A stretch of 64,000 nucleotides of DNA from Nitrososphaeria archaeon (GCA_027078545.1 JALWXN010000004.1:578737-642736); one strand, 5' to 3'; shown: positions 17,431 to 25,932, counted from the first letter of the stretch. A program made the numbers and translations. The notes: a model not told the origin generated them from the letters alone.

Positions 17431-17483
17431 CATATTCGGAGAATATGTATATAATATATCCCTGACACTTTACAGGGGTGTCA
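17431..17483 (+). promoter_or_regulatory. TATA box flanked by two inverted repeats upstream of the secreted beta-helix gene
   Basis: A strong TATA tract (TGTATATAATATAT, 17446-17459) is abutted upstream by the perfect inverted repeat CATATTC/GAATATG with a three-base spacer (17431-17447). Downstream lies a second repeat, TGACAC/GTGTCA with a nine-base spacer (17463-17483), placed around the expected RNA start. Together they look like regulator sites at -35 and at the start point. Confidence 0.55.
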
Positions 17484-17499
17484 ACCCTATAGACTGGGC

Positions 17500-19638
17500 A
17501 TGAATAAACGTTCCCTATACATAGCTTTTGCAGTATCCCTCCTGGTTCTGCTCTGGGTATCTCCCACCTTTACTAGCGATGTCTCCGCCTTTACTTGTAA
17601 TGTGCCAACAGGTGTTCCCGACGTATCTACCGCCCTCTCCCTTGGCTGCAACGAGATAATCTTTACCGGTGATGTGGTGGATACTGGTCAGGCTACAGTC
17701 ACGGGGGTGGGGATTGGCTTCACAGATATAATTTTAAGGGGTAATGGTCATAGCCTCGTCATAACACCCTTCTCGCCTCCATACATCTCTCTCCAGGATA
17801 TATCCAGCCTGAGGATCTATAACCTAGATATCCAGATAAGACTGGGTAGTGGAACGATCTTCGACTTGGTGAACACCAGCCTCTATCTAGCCAACGTATC
17901 GATCTCCTCCACACTCACTGGTACAGTCTTCAGCCAGACCACGTACAATGTATCGGCATACCTCTCCAATGTTAACGCCTCAAACATGGGGAGCTACTCA
18001 ACCTTCCTATATCAATACTCATTCCCCCCAGTATCTGGTCCGAGGATACATAGTAACACCATTGGGTCTAGGATCAACATATCGGGGTATAGCTACGCGC
18101 TCTCCTCCCTAATAATGGGCAACTATTCACTGGAGAATGTCTGGACTGATGGTGCGACTATTCTACAGCCATATATCATGGATTCTCCAAGTGGGATGGT
18201 GTCTATCGAGAACTATAACGCGTCGTTAGACCCCTCTAGCCCGGTTCTATATCCATTAAGTATTAATCAGGCCGGGAATACGGGATCTCTGGCAATTGAT
18301 ATTGAGAACCTAAGTATAGTTGGCCCCTTCCAAGATGGCTTATCCATAATGTTCAGAAACCGTGATGCGACAAACATCAGCCTCTTCAGAGCCGTTATTT
18401 CAAATCCTGCGTTGTCTGGTCAGAACGGGATATACATCTTCAACATGAGGGGTACTGGAACACATGGCCCTGTAAGAATGAATATCTCCAGCGTCTATGT
18501 ATCGGGAGTTGAATATGGAGTGGCGATGGGTAATGTTGTCACCTTCCCCACACCTCTCGGCCCTATAGAGGAGGCTTACTACTACCTGGACAACTCGACT
18601 ATCGAGGCGTCTTTGGTCGGCGTGATTCTAACCACAACTCTTAATAGTGAGGCTTATGCATTGATAAGGGACACTGTTGTAGAATCCGGGGGGTATGGAA
18701 TAATCTATTACACACTTGATGAGGCCTCCATAAGGATCGTCGATACAAACACATCCTCGGTTCTGGAGGGTCTCTACCTATTCCTCATAAATTATGACCC
18801 AACAACACCCCGTATCGATCTCGAGACTATGTGGTGGTTTGATGAGAGGCTTTCGAGCTATCCATACTCCTTCTCTATTGTGGAGTATCCCTTCTACGAC
18901 GGCTCGCCCAGCGTATTCTTCAACATATCCTATAGCTTGATTGATCGGTTCGACGCCTCGATGGGTAGTGGCGTCCTCTACGAGACGGTTTATAATCCGT
19001 ATGGTAGCCTGGGTAGCCCTAGGAGTATATGGACGTTGAACGTCCAGGTTCTGAGCAGCTATACGGGTCTGCCGGTCTCAGGGCTCAGGATCGACTACTG
19101 GGAGGACGGTGTATACGTCGGCTCAGCCTTTACAGGTGGTGATGGGAACTCATACTTCACCTTCGACTATATATTCGACCCTGCTGACCCCTTCATCCAG
19201 GACCTGGTATTCACGATATCCACTTCATACTTTAGCGGGTCGTGGAGCTATAGGCTCGACTTCGGGATATTGACCACCCTACCGAGCTGGTATGACAAGA
19301 TCATCCTCTACCTACCCATACTTGCGATCAAGGCCTACGGCATGCTAGACCATATACCAGCTGTTATGACGGTTATGGGTGATAGTGGGGTCATCCTCCT
19401 ATTCGCCGACTCTGGGAGTATGATACGCTTCCTCTTCGGGGATAGGGATGTCCCATACAAGCTGGTACGCGTCAGGATCCTCGACATGACTAACTATGGC
19501 ATCTATATCGTGGCAGAGGCGGTACTTGAGAACCACCTCCCATGGAGCCAGCCTGTGAGGATGTGGATACTTCCGGGCCAGGGGATCCTTAGGATTCATG
19601 GCCCAGCCGACGCTATATTCTACCTGGTAGGCCGCTGA
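17500..19638 (+). CDS. Large secreted beta-helix-like surface protein
   Basis: A clear signal peptide (hydrophobic core LYIAFAVSLLVLLWV) is followed by about 680 residues rich in Ser, Thr, Asn, Tyr and Ile. Many short repeated strand units of the kind 'I-x-N-x-S-x-x-I' and several N-x-S/T sites suit N-glycosylation. Segments such as IILRGNGHSLVI and YIFNMRG and the 'nosD/pectate-lyase' style recall right-handed parallel beta-helix proteins. A carboxypeptidase-like beta-sandwich (SSYTGLPVSGLRIDYWEDG) follows at about 525-590. No C-terminal anchor is obvious. It uses more AT-rich codons than its neighbours. Likely an extracellular or S-layer-associated protein; a carbohydrate or surface ligand is a guess. 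Confidence 0.65.
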   Translation: MNKRSLYIAFAVSLLVLLWVSPTFTSDVSAFTCNVPTGVPDVSTALSLGCNEIIFTGDVVDTGQATVTGVGIGFTDIILRGNGHSLVITPFSPPYISLQDISSLRIYNLDIQIRLGSGTIFDLVNTSLYLANVSISSTLTGTVFSQTTYNVSAYLSNVNASNMGSYSTFLYQYSFPPVSGPRIHSNTIGSRINISGYSYALSSLIMGNYSLENVWTDGATILQPYIMDSPSGMVSIENYNASLDPSSPVLYPLSINQAGNTGSLAIDIENLSIVGPFQDGLSIMFRNRDATNISLFRAVISNPALSGQNGIYIFNMRGTGTHGPVRMNISSVYVSGVEYGVAMGNVVTFPTPLGPIEEAYYYLDNSTIEASLVGVILTTTLNSEAYALIRDTVVESGGYGIIYYTLDEASIRIVDTNTSSVLEGLYLFLINYDPTTPRIDLETMWWFDERLSSYPYSFSIVEYPFYDGSPSVFFNISYSLIDRFDASMGSGVLYETVYNPYGSLGSPRSIWTLNVQVLSSYTGLPVSGLRIDYWEDGVYVGSAFTGGDGNSYFTFDYIFDPADPFIQDLVFTISTSYFSGSWSYRLDFGILTTLPSWYDKIILYLPILAIKAYGMLDHIPAVMTVMGDSGVILLFADSGSMIRFLFGDRDVPYKLVRVRILDMTNYGIYIVAEAVLENHLPWSQPVRMWILPGQGILRIHGPADAIFYLVGR

Positions 19639-19648
19639 ATTATTTTGG
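19638..19648 (+). promoter_or_regulatory. TATA-like box for the C/D RNA candidate
   Basis: AATTATTTTGG is centred about 26 bases before 19669, which is the expected spacing for RNA starting at the terminal stem of the small RNA candidate. Confidence 0.4.
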
Positions 19649-19665
19649 AAGGGCTCTATAGAATC

Positions 19666-19731
19666 TAGTGGTGATGATGAGGCGGTGGCTGCTGGACACT
19701 GGATGAAGAGATGAAGCGACTCTGAACCGCC
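19666..19731 (+). ncRNA. Candidate box C/D guide RNA (2'-O-methylation)
   Basis: All elements of an archaeal C/D RNA are in order: box C ATGATGA (19674-19680), an 11-base guide, D'-like CTGG (19692-19695), a four-base spacer, C'-like TGGATGA (19700-19706), a second guide, and box D CTGA (19722-19725). GGT before box C pairs with ACC after box D. The first guide (GGCGGTGGCTG) pairs with CAGCCGCCGC of archaeal 16S rRNA (the region of the 519 primer) through ten consecutive pairs, one of them G-U. By the D'+5 rule the target would be the base equivalent to E. coli position 523. D' is one base off consensus, and the second guide (15 bases) is slightly long with no target recognised. Confidence 0.68.
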
Positions 19732-19857
19732 TTTCCACTTATCAAGTTAGCAATATAAGAACCTGACTATTGACAGGCCAATCTGGGTAACAACTTAAAT
19801 TATAAGTATATAGGATTATTAATCGATGAAGAAGTTACTTAAGGGGGTGACTAAGCT

Positions 19858-20397
19858 GTGAACGCTAAGGTAATAGCAGGAGTGGTAGTGGGAGTACTAG
19901 CTGTCGCGATAATCCTCATAGGAATGATGCCGCAGGAAGGGAGAACAGTTGAAGTTGAACTGGGAGACTTCATCTTCATCTTCAAAGATGTCGAGGAGCC
20001 GCTGAGGGTAAAGGCTGGCGAGAGTGTGACCTTCAAAATAACTAACAGAGGCGGATTTACGCACGAGTTCATGGTTGTGTCAGAAGACATGAAAAACATT
20101 ATGTTTATGAGGGCCCAGGAACTGTTCCAGGAGCTGATGGATCAGGGTCTTGAGGGAGAGGAATTGATAGAAACATTTGAGAAAGAGTTCGCACACCGAG
20201 AGGAGGCTTCAGAGGCGGGTGCTGCCGGTATGCTTGGCGAAGCGGTTCTTGAGCCTGGGGAGTCCACAGAACTAACAATAATGTTTGAGAAGCCAGGGAC
20301 ATATTACGTGGTTTGTTTTGAGGTTGAGGGGACCGGACAGGCTGGAAAGACGCATGCGGATCAGGGCATGATATTCAAAATTGTTGTTGAGGAGTAG
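19858..20397 (+). CDS. Membrane-anchored cupredoxin (blue copper) domain protein
   Basis: A single N-terminal hydrophobic helix (residues 5-23) anchors a domain outside the cell. The type 1 copper ligands are all visible: H69 in FTHEF, C153 in YYVVC, H166 in KTHADQ and M171. Between H69 and C153 lies a helical, Met/Glu-rich insertion (about residues 76-125), unusual for a small cupredoxin. The GTG start has a strong GGGGGTGA site. Cupredoxins carry electrons to terminal oxidases, which fits the haem A genes at 33.8-35.1 kb. Codon choice differs from neighbours (many GAA, AAA and AAC), hinting at a different history. Sulfocyanin-like or plastocyanin-like roles are both possible. Confidence 0.85.
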   Translation: MNAKVIAGVVVGVLAVAIILIGMMPQEGRTVEVELGDFIFIFKDVEEPLRVKAGESVTFKITNRGGFTHEFMVVSEDMKNIMFMRAQELFQELMDQGLEGEELIETFEKEFAHREEASEAGAAGMLGEAVLEPGESTELTIMFEKPGTYYVVCFEVEGTGQAGKTHADQGMIFKIVVEE

Positions 20398-20430
20398 GAT
20401 AGGATCTAGCGACTTGGAATAACACCCTTC

Positions 20431-20436
20431 TTTTTT
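20431..20436 (+). terminator. T6 run after the cupredoxin gene
   Basis: CTTCTTTTTTATC lies 34 bases after the stop and before the TATA box of the dehydrogenase operon, so it is a plausible end for the cupredoxin transcript. Confidence 0.5.
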
Positions 20437-20448
20437 ATCAAATCCTGA

Positions 20449-20456
20449 CTTATATC
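20449..20456 (+). promoter_or_regulatory. TATA box for the 2-oxoacid dehydrogenase operon
   Basis: CTTATATC lies about 30 bases before the ATG at 20483. RNA would start within a few bases of the ATG, giving a leaderless or near-leaderless first gene. Confidence 0.5.
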
Positions 20457-20482
20457 GAGAGGCGAAGTATTTATCTACTGCA

Positions 20483-21619
20483 ATGTCTCTCCTGGGTAGG
20501 GTCGATATCGATCCTGAGAAACTTGAGAAAGCGACAGGCCTATACAGGGTTATTGATGAGGAGGGTAGGGTTGTAGGCGAGTTCCCTGATATTGGGGAGG
20601 AGGTTCTTAGGGATCTCCTACACTACATGATTAGGGCTCGTGTCCTCGATGAGTGGCTCCTCAGGCTCCAGAGGATGGGTAAGGTGGCTATACACGCCCC
20701 GAACAAGGGGCAGGAGGCTATCGTTGGGGCTGTATACCCGTTGAGGCCTGAGGACTGGGTCTTCCCCAGCTACCGAGACCTAGGCGTATACCTCGTGAGG
20801 GGGATGTCTGAGGAGGAGATCCTAGACAGGGCTCTTTATAACAGGGATGACCCCCTCAGAGGTAGTGACTTCGCGATATATGGGCATAGGAAGTATAACA
20901 TGATCCCTACACCCGTCCCCGTGGGTAACCAGATCCCCCACGCTGTGGGGGCTGCCTATGCAATGAAGTATAGGGGGCTGGACACCATCACGATGGTCAT
21001 GTTTGGGGATGGGGCCACATCCCGCGGAGACTTCCACGCCGGCCTAAACTTTGCAGGTGTCTTCAAGACACCAACCGTCTTCGTATGTGAGAATAATCAG
21101 TGGGCGATCTCGGTACCGCTTAGGAGGCAGACTAGGGCCCCGACAATCGCCTTCAGGGCCCTCTCGTACGGGGTCGACGCTATCCGTGTCGATGGTAACG
21201 ATGTGGTGGCTATGTATAAGACAGCTATAGACGCGATTACCCAGGCCCGTAGGGGGGAGCCCTTCTTCATAGAGATGGTGACGTATAGGCTTGGGAGCCA
21301 CACCACGGCTGACGATCCCACGAGGTATAGGAGTGAGGAGGAGGTTAGGAGGATGGAGAGGTATGAGCCCCTCAGGAGGCTGAGGAAGTATATGGAGGAG
21401 CATGGATACCTGAGGGAGGGTGAGTATGACGAGATCTATAAGATGTATTATGACCATGTGGAGAAGGCCGCCCGTGAGGCGTTGGAGAAGCCCCCGCTCC
21501 CCGAGGACGTCTTCTTCGAAAATGTGTATGGAGACAGGGTATGGGTCTTGGAGCTGGAGAAGGAGGAGTTCTACGAGAGTCTCAGGATAATGAAGGAGCT
21601 AGGCCTGGAGGTGGAGTAG
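20483..21619 (+). CDS. 2-oxoacid dehydrogenase E1 component, alpha subunit
   Basis: Thiamine-diphosphate-dependent decarboxylase subunit, acting on pyruvate or branched-chain 2-oxoacids and passing the acyl group to lipoyl-E2. The TPP motif is GDGATSRGDFHAGLNFAG ... ENNQWAIS (about residues 172-212), and HTTADDPTRYR matches the conserved phosphorylation-loop/TPP region of the BCKDH/PDH alpha family. The length of 378 residues is normal. It is first of four genes (E1a, E1b, E2, E3) spaced by one to 13 bases. The preferred substrate cannot be assigned; related archaeal complexes use branched-chain 2-oxoacids and pyruvate. Confidence 0.94.
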   Translation: MSLLGRVDIDPEKLEKATGLYRVIDEEGRVVGEFPDIGEEVLRDLLHYMIRARVLDEWLLRLQRMGKVAIHAPNKGQEAIVGAVYPLRPEDWVFPSYRDLGVYLVRGMSEEEILDRALYNRDDPLRGSDFAIYGHRKYNMIPTPVPVGNQIPHAVGAAYAMKYRGLDTITMVMFGDGATSRGDFHAGLNFAGVFKTPTVFVCENNQWAISVPLRRQTRAPTIAFRALSYGVDAIRVDGNDVVAMYKTAIDAITQARRGEPFFIEMVTYRLGSHTTADDPTRYRSEEEVRRMERYEPLRRLRKYMEEHGYLREGEYDEIYKMYYDHVEKAAREALEKPPLPEDVFFENVYGDRVWVLELEKEEFYESLRIMKELGLEVE

Positions 21620-21620
21620 G

Positions 21621-22598
21621 ATGCCCGTAATGAATATGGTCCAGGCCCTCAACACGGCCCTCCGTGAGGAGATGGAGAGGGACGACTCCGTCGTCGTCCT
21701 AGGCGAGGATGTAGGTAGGAGGGGCGGTGTATTCCTCGTAACGGAGGGCTTGATAGACATCTTCGGTGAGGAGAGGGTTATAGACACCCCTCTAACCGAG
21801 CTTGGTATAGTGGGCTTCGCTATTGGGATGGCGCTCAACGGGCTTAGACCAGTGGCTGAGATCCAGTTCATAGACTTTGTGTATGAGGCCTTCGACCAGA
21901 TCGTGAGTAACGCAGCGAAGATAAGGTTTAGGACTGGCGGGATGTATAACGTCCCACTGGTGATTAGGAGCCCCTGCTGCGGCGGCATCAAGGGTGGTAT
22001 GCATCATAGCCAGAGCCCCGAGTCCTACTTCATACATACAGCCGGTCTATACACGGTTATGCCGAGCGGGCCGTACGACGCCAAGGGGCTCCTGAAGACT
22101 AGTATCAGGGTAGATGACCCCGTCATCTTCCTAGAGCCCAAGTCTATATACCGGACTGTTAAGGAGGAGGTGCCGGAGGAGGACTACACCATAGAGCTTG
22201 GGAGGGCTAAGAAGGTGTTGGAGGGTGGAGACGTAACCGTCGTAACCTGGGGAGCCATGGTACACATGGTGAAGTCGGCCGCCGGCCTCATAAAGGAGAG
22301 GCTGGGGGCTGAGATAGAGGTCATCGATCTCAGGACACTCTTCCCCTTCGACAAGGACATGATCATCGAGAGCCTGGAGAAGACTGGTAGGCTGATAGTC
22401 GTCCACGAGGCCCCGAAGACACTGGGGCTGGGGGCAGAGATAGCGGCCTTCATAGCTGAGCATCACCCAGAGCTCCTCTACGGCCCAATCATAAGGGTCA
22501 CCGGATACGACACGCCGTTCCCACTGGCCCATGAGAAGCTCTATATGCCCAACATAGCCAGGCTCTACCTGGCTGTGAAGAAGGTCCTAGAGTATTGA
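21621..22598 (+). CDS. 2-oxoacid dehydrogenase E1 component, beta subunit
   Basis: Partner of the alpha subunit in the heterotetrameric E1. It has the transketolase-like pyrimidine-binding domain (VLGEDVGRRGGVFLVTEGL, with the catalytic Glu in the TELGIVG segment) and the C-terminal transketolase domain (EVIDLRTLFPFDKDMI, HEAPKTLGLGAEIAAFI). Its 325 residues are typical. It starts one base after the alpha gene stop, with GGAGGTGGAG as the ribosome binding site inside that gene. Four well-conserved cluster members make the assignment secure. Confidence 0.95.
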   Translation: MPVMNMVQALNTALREEMERDDSVVVLGEDVGRRGGVFLVTEGLIDIFGEERVIDTPLTELGIVGFAIGMALNGLRPVAEIQFIDFVYEAFDQIVSNAAKIRFRTGGMYNVPLVIRSPCCGGIKGGMHHSQSPESYFIHTAGLYTVMPSGPYDAKGLLKTSIRVDDPVIFLEPKSIYRTVKEEVPEEDYTIELGRAKKVLEGGDVTVVTWGAMVHMVKSAAGLIKERLGAEIEVIDLRTLFPFDKDMIIESLEKTGRLIVVHEAPKTLGLGAEIAAFIAEHHPELLYGPIIRVTGYDTPFPLAHEKLYMPNIARLYLAVKKVLEY

Positions 22599-22608
22599 GG
22601 TGGTCGTG

Positions 22609-23832
22609 ATGTCGAGGGTTACATTCAAACTACCGGATATTGGTGAGGGTGTGGCGGAGGGAGAGATAATCAGGTGGCTGGTCAAGGAGGGGGATGAGGT
22701 TAGGCAGTTCCAGCCGATTGTGGAGGTCTTGACAGCCAAGGCGAAGGTAGAGATACCATCCCCCTACGACGGGAGGATCGTCAAGATACTGGCGAAGGAG
22801 GGTGATGTCGTCCCGGTGGGGAGTCCCCTGGTCGAGATAGAGGTGGCTGGGAAGCCAGTCGATGGTGAGGAGGTGGCTGTTGAGGCTGGTGGAGAGACTG
22901 GAGAGACCACTACCCAGGAGCAGCCTGTAGAGGTGGAGATGCCTAGGGAGGAAACTAGAGTAAGAGCCCCGCCAGGCGTGAGGCTCCTTGCTAAGAGGCT
23001 GGGTGTAGACCTCTCTAGGGTCAGGCCGACCGGGCCTAGGGGTATAGTCACGAGGAGGGATGTCGAGGCAGCGGCTAGGGAGGAGGTCGTCAAGCCCGTG
23101 GAAGCCGTTGCGAAGCCTACGGAGCAGGTTGAGAAGCCTGTGGAGAGGATACGTATACATGGCATAAGGAGGTTCATGTACACCACGATGACGAAGGCTA
23201 AGCAGACGATCCCCCACGCCTACCTTATAGAGGAGGTTGACGTGACCAGGCTCTGGGAGCTGAGGGAGAGGCTTAAGGGCTACGCGGCTGAGAAGGGGGT
23301 GAAGCTCACGATAACACCATTCATAGTAAAGGCGGTTACTATGGCTCTGAAGGAGTATCCCCTCCTGAACGCATCGATAGATGAGGAGAGGATGGAGATC
23401 ATTGTGAAGAAGTATTACAACATCGGGATAGCGGTTGACAGTCCAGAGGGCCTCGTAGTGCCAAACATCAAGGACGCGGATAAGAAGTCTATCCTCGAGC
23501 TGGCCAGGGAGATTAGGATGCTCGCCGATAAGGCTAGGAAGATGGAGCTCTCGCTGGAGGAGGTCCAGGACGGAACATTCTCGATAACCAATATAGGGGC
23601 GATAGGCTCGATAGCTGGGATGGCTGTTATAAACCCTCCCGAGGTGGCTATACTCGGTGTACATAGGACCTTCGAGAGGCCGGCCCTGGTAGATGGCCAG
23701 CTGGTAAACAGGAAATACATGTATATCTCGATAAGCTTCGACCATAGGATCCTCGAGGGGGCATACGTGACACGCTTCCTCATGAGGCTTAAGGAGATAC
23801 TTGAGAACCCGGAGCTACTACTCCTCGAGTAG
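22609..23832 (+). CDS. 2-oxoacid dehydrogenase E2, dihydrolipoamide acyltransferase
   Basis: Core of the complex, transferring the acyl group to CoA. The lipoyl domain (residues 1-80) has the modified lysine K44 in LTAKAKVEI. An acidic Pro/Glu/Thr/Val linker precedes the subunit-binding domain (PGVRLLAKRLGVDL, about 120-160), then a second linker and the acyltransferase domain (180-408). The catalytic motif reads DHRILEG: H379 is present, but Glu (383) replaces the usual Asp of HxxxDG. ATG 22609 is chosen because GAGGTGGTC lies just before it, and the lipoyl domain begins normally there. The lipoate ligase gene faces the cluster at 25.2 kb. Confidence 0.95.
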   Translation: MSRVTFKLPDIGEGVAEGEIIRWLVKEGDEVRQFQPIVEVLTAKAKVEIPSPYDGRIVKILAKEGDVVPVGSPLVEIEVAGKPVDGEEVAVEAGGETGETTTQEQPVEVEMPREETRVRAPPGVRLLAKRLGVDLSRVRPTGPRGIVTRRDVEAAAREEVVKPVEAVAKPTEQVEKPVERIRIHGIRRFMYTTMTKAKQTIPHAYLIEEVDVTRLWELRERLKGYAAEKGVKLTITPFIVKAVTMALKEYPLLNASIDEERMEIIVKKYYNIGIAVDSPEGLVVPNIKDADKKSILELAREIRMLADKARKMELSLEEVQDGTFSITNIGAIGSIAGMAVINPPEVAILGVHRTFERPALVDGQLVNRKYMYISISFDHRILEGAYVTRFLMRLKEILENPELLLLE

Positions 23833-23844
23833 GGGATGTGGAAC

Positions 23845-25203
23845 ATGAGGTTCGACGTAGTAGTTGTTGGGGGTGGGCCCGGCGGCTACCCAGCGGCTAT
23901 TAGGGCTGCCCAGATGGGTGCCAAAGTGGCCATCATAGAGAGGGATAGGTTTGGAGGGGAGTGTACAAACTATGGATGTATACCTACCAAGGCCCTTCTA
24001 AAGGCTGCCAAGATCATAGAGGAGATGAGGAGCTACCCCTTCATCAAGGGCGGCGCCGAGGTGGACTATGGAGAGCTGGCCAGGTGGGTTAGGAGGGTCT
24101 ATACAAGGTCTTCCAGGGGTGTTGAATACCTCCTCAGGAGCTATGGAGTTGAGATGCTTAGGGGGGAGGCCAGGCCTAAGAATGGGAAGAGGCTCCTGGT
24201 TAACGGTGAGGAGGTGGAGGCGGGCTCGATAGTGATAGCGACTGGCTCAGAGCCTGTAGACATACCTGGATACGAGGTCGACGGCCAGTATATCCATAAC
24301 AATAGGACGGTGCTCGGCCTGGAGGAGCCCCCGGGGAGCATCCTGATAATCGGTGGTGGATACATAGGTGTGGAGTATGCAACCGTCTTCTCAGCCCTTG
24401 GGAGCGAGGTATACATAGTCGAGCTCCTAGACAGGATCCTCCCCCAGATGGATCCCGATCTGGCCAGGGTGGTGGATAAAAAGCTCCGGGAGAGGGGTGT
24501 GAAGATCTATACAGGTGTGAGGGCGGGTGAGCCCCGGCGGGGGGATGGACACCTCAGGGTACCGCTCTCCAATGGTGAGGAGATAAGTGTGGAGAAGGTG
24601 TTGGTGGCTGTTGGTAGAAAACCTAATAGTGGCTTTGCCCGGGAGCTGGGTGTGGAGCTTGATGAGAGGGGCTTCGTTAAGGTTGATGATAGGATGGCTA
24701 CGAGCCTGGAGGGTATATATGCATCTGGCGACGTGGCTGGTCAGCCTATGCTGGCCCATAAAGCCTTCGCCCAGGCCGTTGTGGCTGGTGAGAACGCCGC
24801 TGGTGGTGATGCATACTATGTGCAGAGATATGTCCCGGCCGTCGTCTATACTGATCCCGAGATAGTATCGGTCGGCCTCACCCTGGAGGAGGCGAGGGAG
24901 AAGGGCTTGGATGCGGAGGCAGAGGTATACCCGATAGGTGGTGTGGCCAAGGCCTTCATCGAGGGTGGGGCAGACGGTATAGTCAAGATAGTCTATAGTG
25001 GTGAGGAGATACTGGGTATCCATATAGCGGCTCCCCACGCCTCTGAACTGGCTGGCGAGGCTACATACCTCCTAGAGACCTCTGCATCGCTGGAGGACCT
25101 GGCGTTGACGATACATCCCCACCCAACAGTCTCGGAGGCGCTTAGGGAGGCGGCTGAGCATATACTGGGTAGGCCTATACACTCAGTCCTAAAGAAGAAG
25201 TAG
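23845..25203 (+). CDS. lpdA: Dihydrolipoyl dehydrogenase (E3)
   Basis: FAD enzyme that reoxidises dihydrolipoyl-E2 with NAD+. The N-terminal FAD motif is VVVGGGPGGYPAA, the redox-active disulfide C40/C45 is in GGECTNYGC, the NAD motif is IIGGGYIGVEYA, and the catalytic His-Glu pair is in HPHPTVSE. ATG 23845 follows GGGGATG; ATG 23836 would put three extra residues before the fold. It ends the four-gene operon and overlaps the convergent lipoate ligase gene by 15 bases. The length of about 452 residues is standard. Confidence 0.95.
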   Translation: MRFDVVVVGGGPGGYPAAIRAAQMGAKVAIIERDRFGGECTNYGCIPTKALLKAAKIIEEMRSYPFIKGGAEVDYGELARWVRRVYTRSSRGVEYLLRSYGVEMLRGEARPKNGKRLLVNGEEVEAGSIVIATGSEPVDIPGYEVDGQYIHNNRTVLGLEEPPGSILIIGGGYIGVEYATVFSALGSEVYIVELLDRILPQMDPDLARVVDKKLRERGVKIYTGVRAGEPRRGDGHLRVPLSNGEEISVEKVLVAVGRKPNSGFARELGVELDERGFVKVDDRMATSLEGIYASGDVAGQPMLAHKAFAQAVVAGENAAGGDAYYVQRYVPAVVYTDPEIVSVGLTLEEAREKGLDAEAEVYPIGGVAKAFIEGGADGIVKIVYSGEEILGIHIAAPHASELAGEATYLLETSASLEDLALTIHPHPTVSEALREAAEHILGRPIHSVLKKK

Positions 25204-25932
25204 TGGGGGCTCGGTATCCACCTCCCCCTGGATGATGACCCCCTCCCCTTTATACCTCTCCCTCACCCTCGATACCTCTCTCCATACCCTGCCTGGCAGC
25301 CTATCCTTCACTCCTCCAATGACGTCGATGATGGTCTCTATCGCCCTGTCTACATCCACCTCTATGAAGCTGGAGAGGTTCGCCGGGTTATACTTGGCGG
25401 GGGTCACCCTACCACTCTCCACCAGGTCCCACCTCGGCCTAGTTATCCGTCTCAGCAGGTCTATATCGGACGCTACCAGTAGGGTGGCGTGGAAGAGTGT
25501 CGCCCTACCTATCCAGGCGGAGCTCCCGGAGACCTTGTAGCCCTTGACCACAACGTCACTCATGTTCTCCACGTGGCTCTCAAGGCCTAGGCTCGATAGT
25601 ATCCTACGTATAAGCCCGGTGCCCTCACTGTATATCCAGGCTATGTCCATTACTCGCCGGGGCCAGTAGATACTAATGTTTATATTACCCATGTCGTGGT
25701 ACACAGCGCCTCCACCTGAGAACCTCCTAAGGACTGGTATGCCATTCCTCCTGGCGAGGCCTAGATCCACCTCTAGGGCGGGGTCTGTAGAGACGCCGAT
25801 AATTACTGATGGCCTGTTTATCCATACCCTGTAAAGCGTCTCGCCAGTCTCTATGGCCAGCCCTAGGATTGCCTCCTCCATAGCCAGGTTTGTTAGGGGG
25901 TCTCCGCCATAGGTATGGAATATCCTCGCCAA
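25189..25932 (-). CDS. lplA: Lipoate-protein ligase A, catalytic domain
   Basis: Attaches lipoate to the E2 lysine. The family signature RRFSGGGAVYHDMGNIN (about residues 68-84) and the lysine in KGYKVSGSSAW (about 134), which contacts the lipoyl-AMP intermediate, are present. The C-terminal accessory domain of bacterial LplA is absent. In Thermoplasma this part is a separate protein, LplB, but no such small gene is visible here. It faces the dehydrogenase operon and overlaps its last gene tail to tail. The ATG lies 45 bases from the divergent HIT gene, so the two share a promoter region. An octanoyltransferase function is possible but less likely. Confidence 0.85.
   Translation of the reverse strand: MARIFHTYGGDPLTNLAMEEAILGLAIETGETLYRVWINRPSVIIGVSTDPALEVDLGLARRNGIPVLRRFSGGGAVYHDMGNINISIYWPRRVMDIAWIYSEGTGLIRRILSSLGLESHVENMSDVVVKGYKVSGSSAWIGRATLFHATLLVASDIDLLRRITRPRWDLVESGRVTPAKYNPANLSSFIEVDVDRAIETIIDVIGGVKDRLPGRVWREVSRVRERYKGEGVIIQGEVDTEPPLLLL

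Noticed and set aside
19707..19721. A target for the second guide of the C/D candidate
   Set aside because: No complementary conserved rRNA segment was recognised from memory; the 15-base guide is longer than usual, so no modification site is proposed.
22630..23745. A long antisense open frame of about 371 codons inside the E2 gene
   Set aside because: The sense strand encodes a full, motif-complete acyltransferase in an operon. The antisense frame has no recognisable domain and arises from the GAG/AGG-rich codon pattern that leaves the opposite strand free of stops, as in many genes here.
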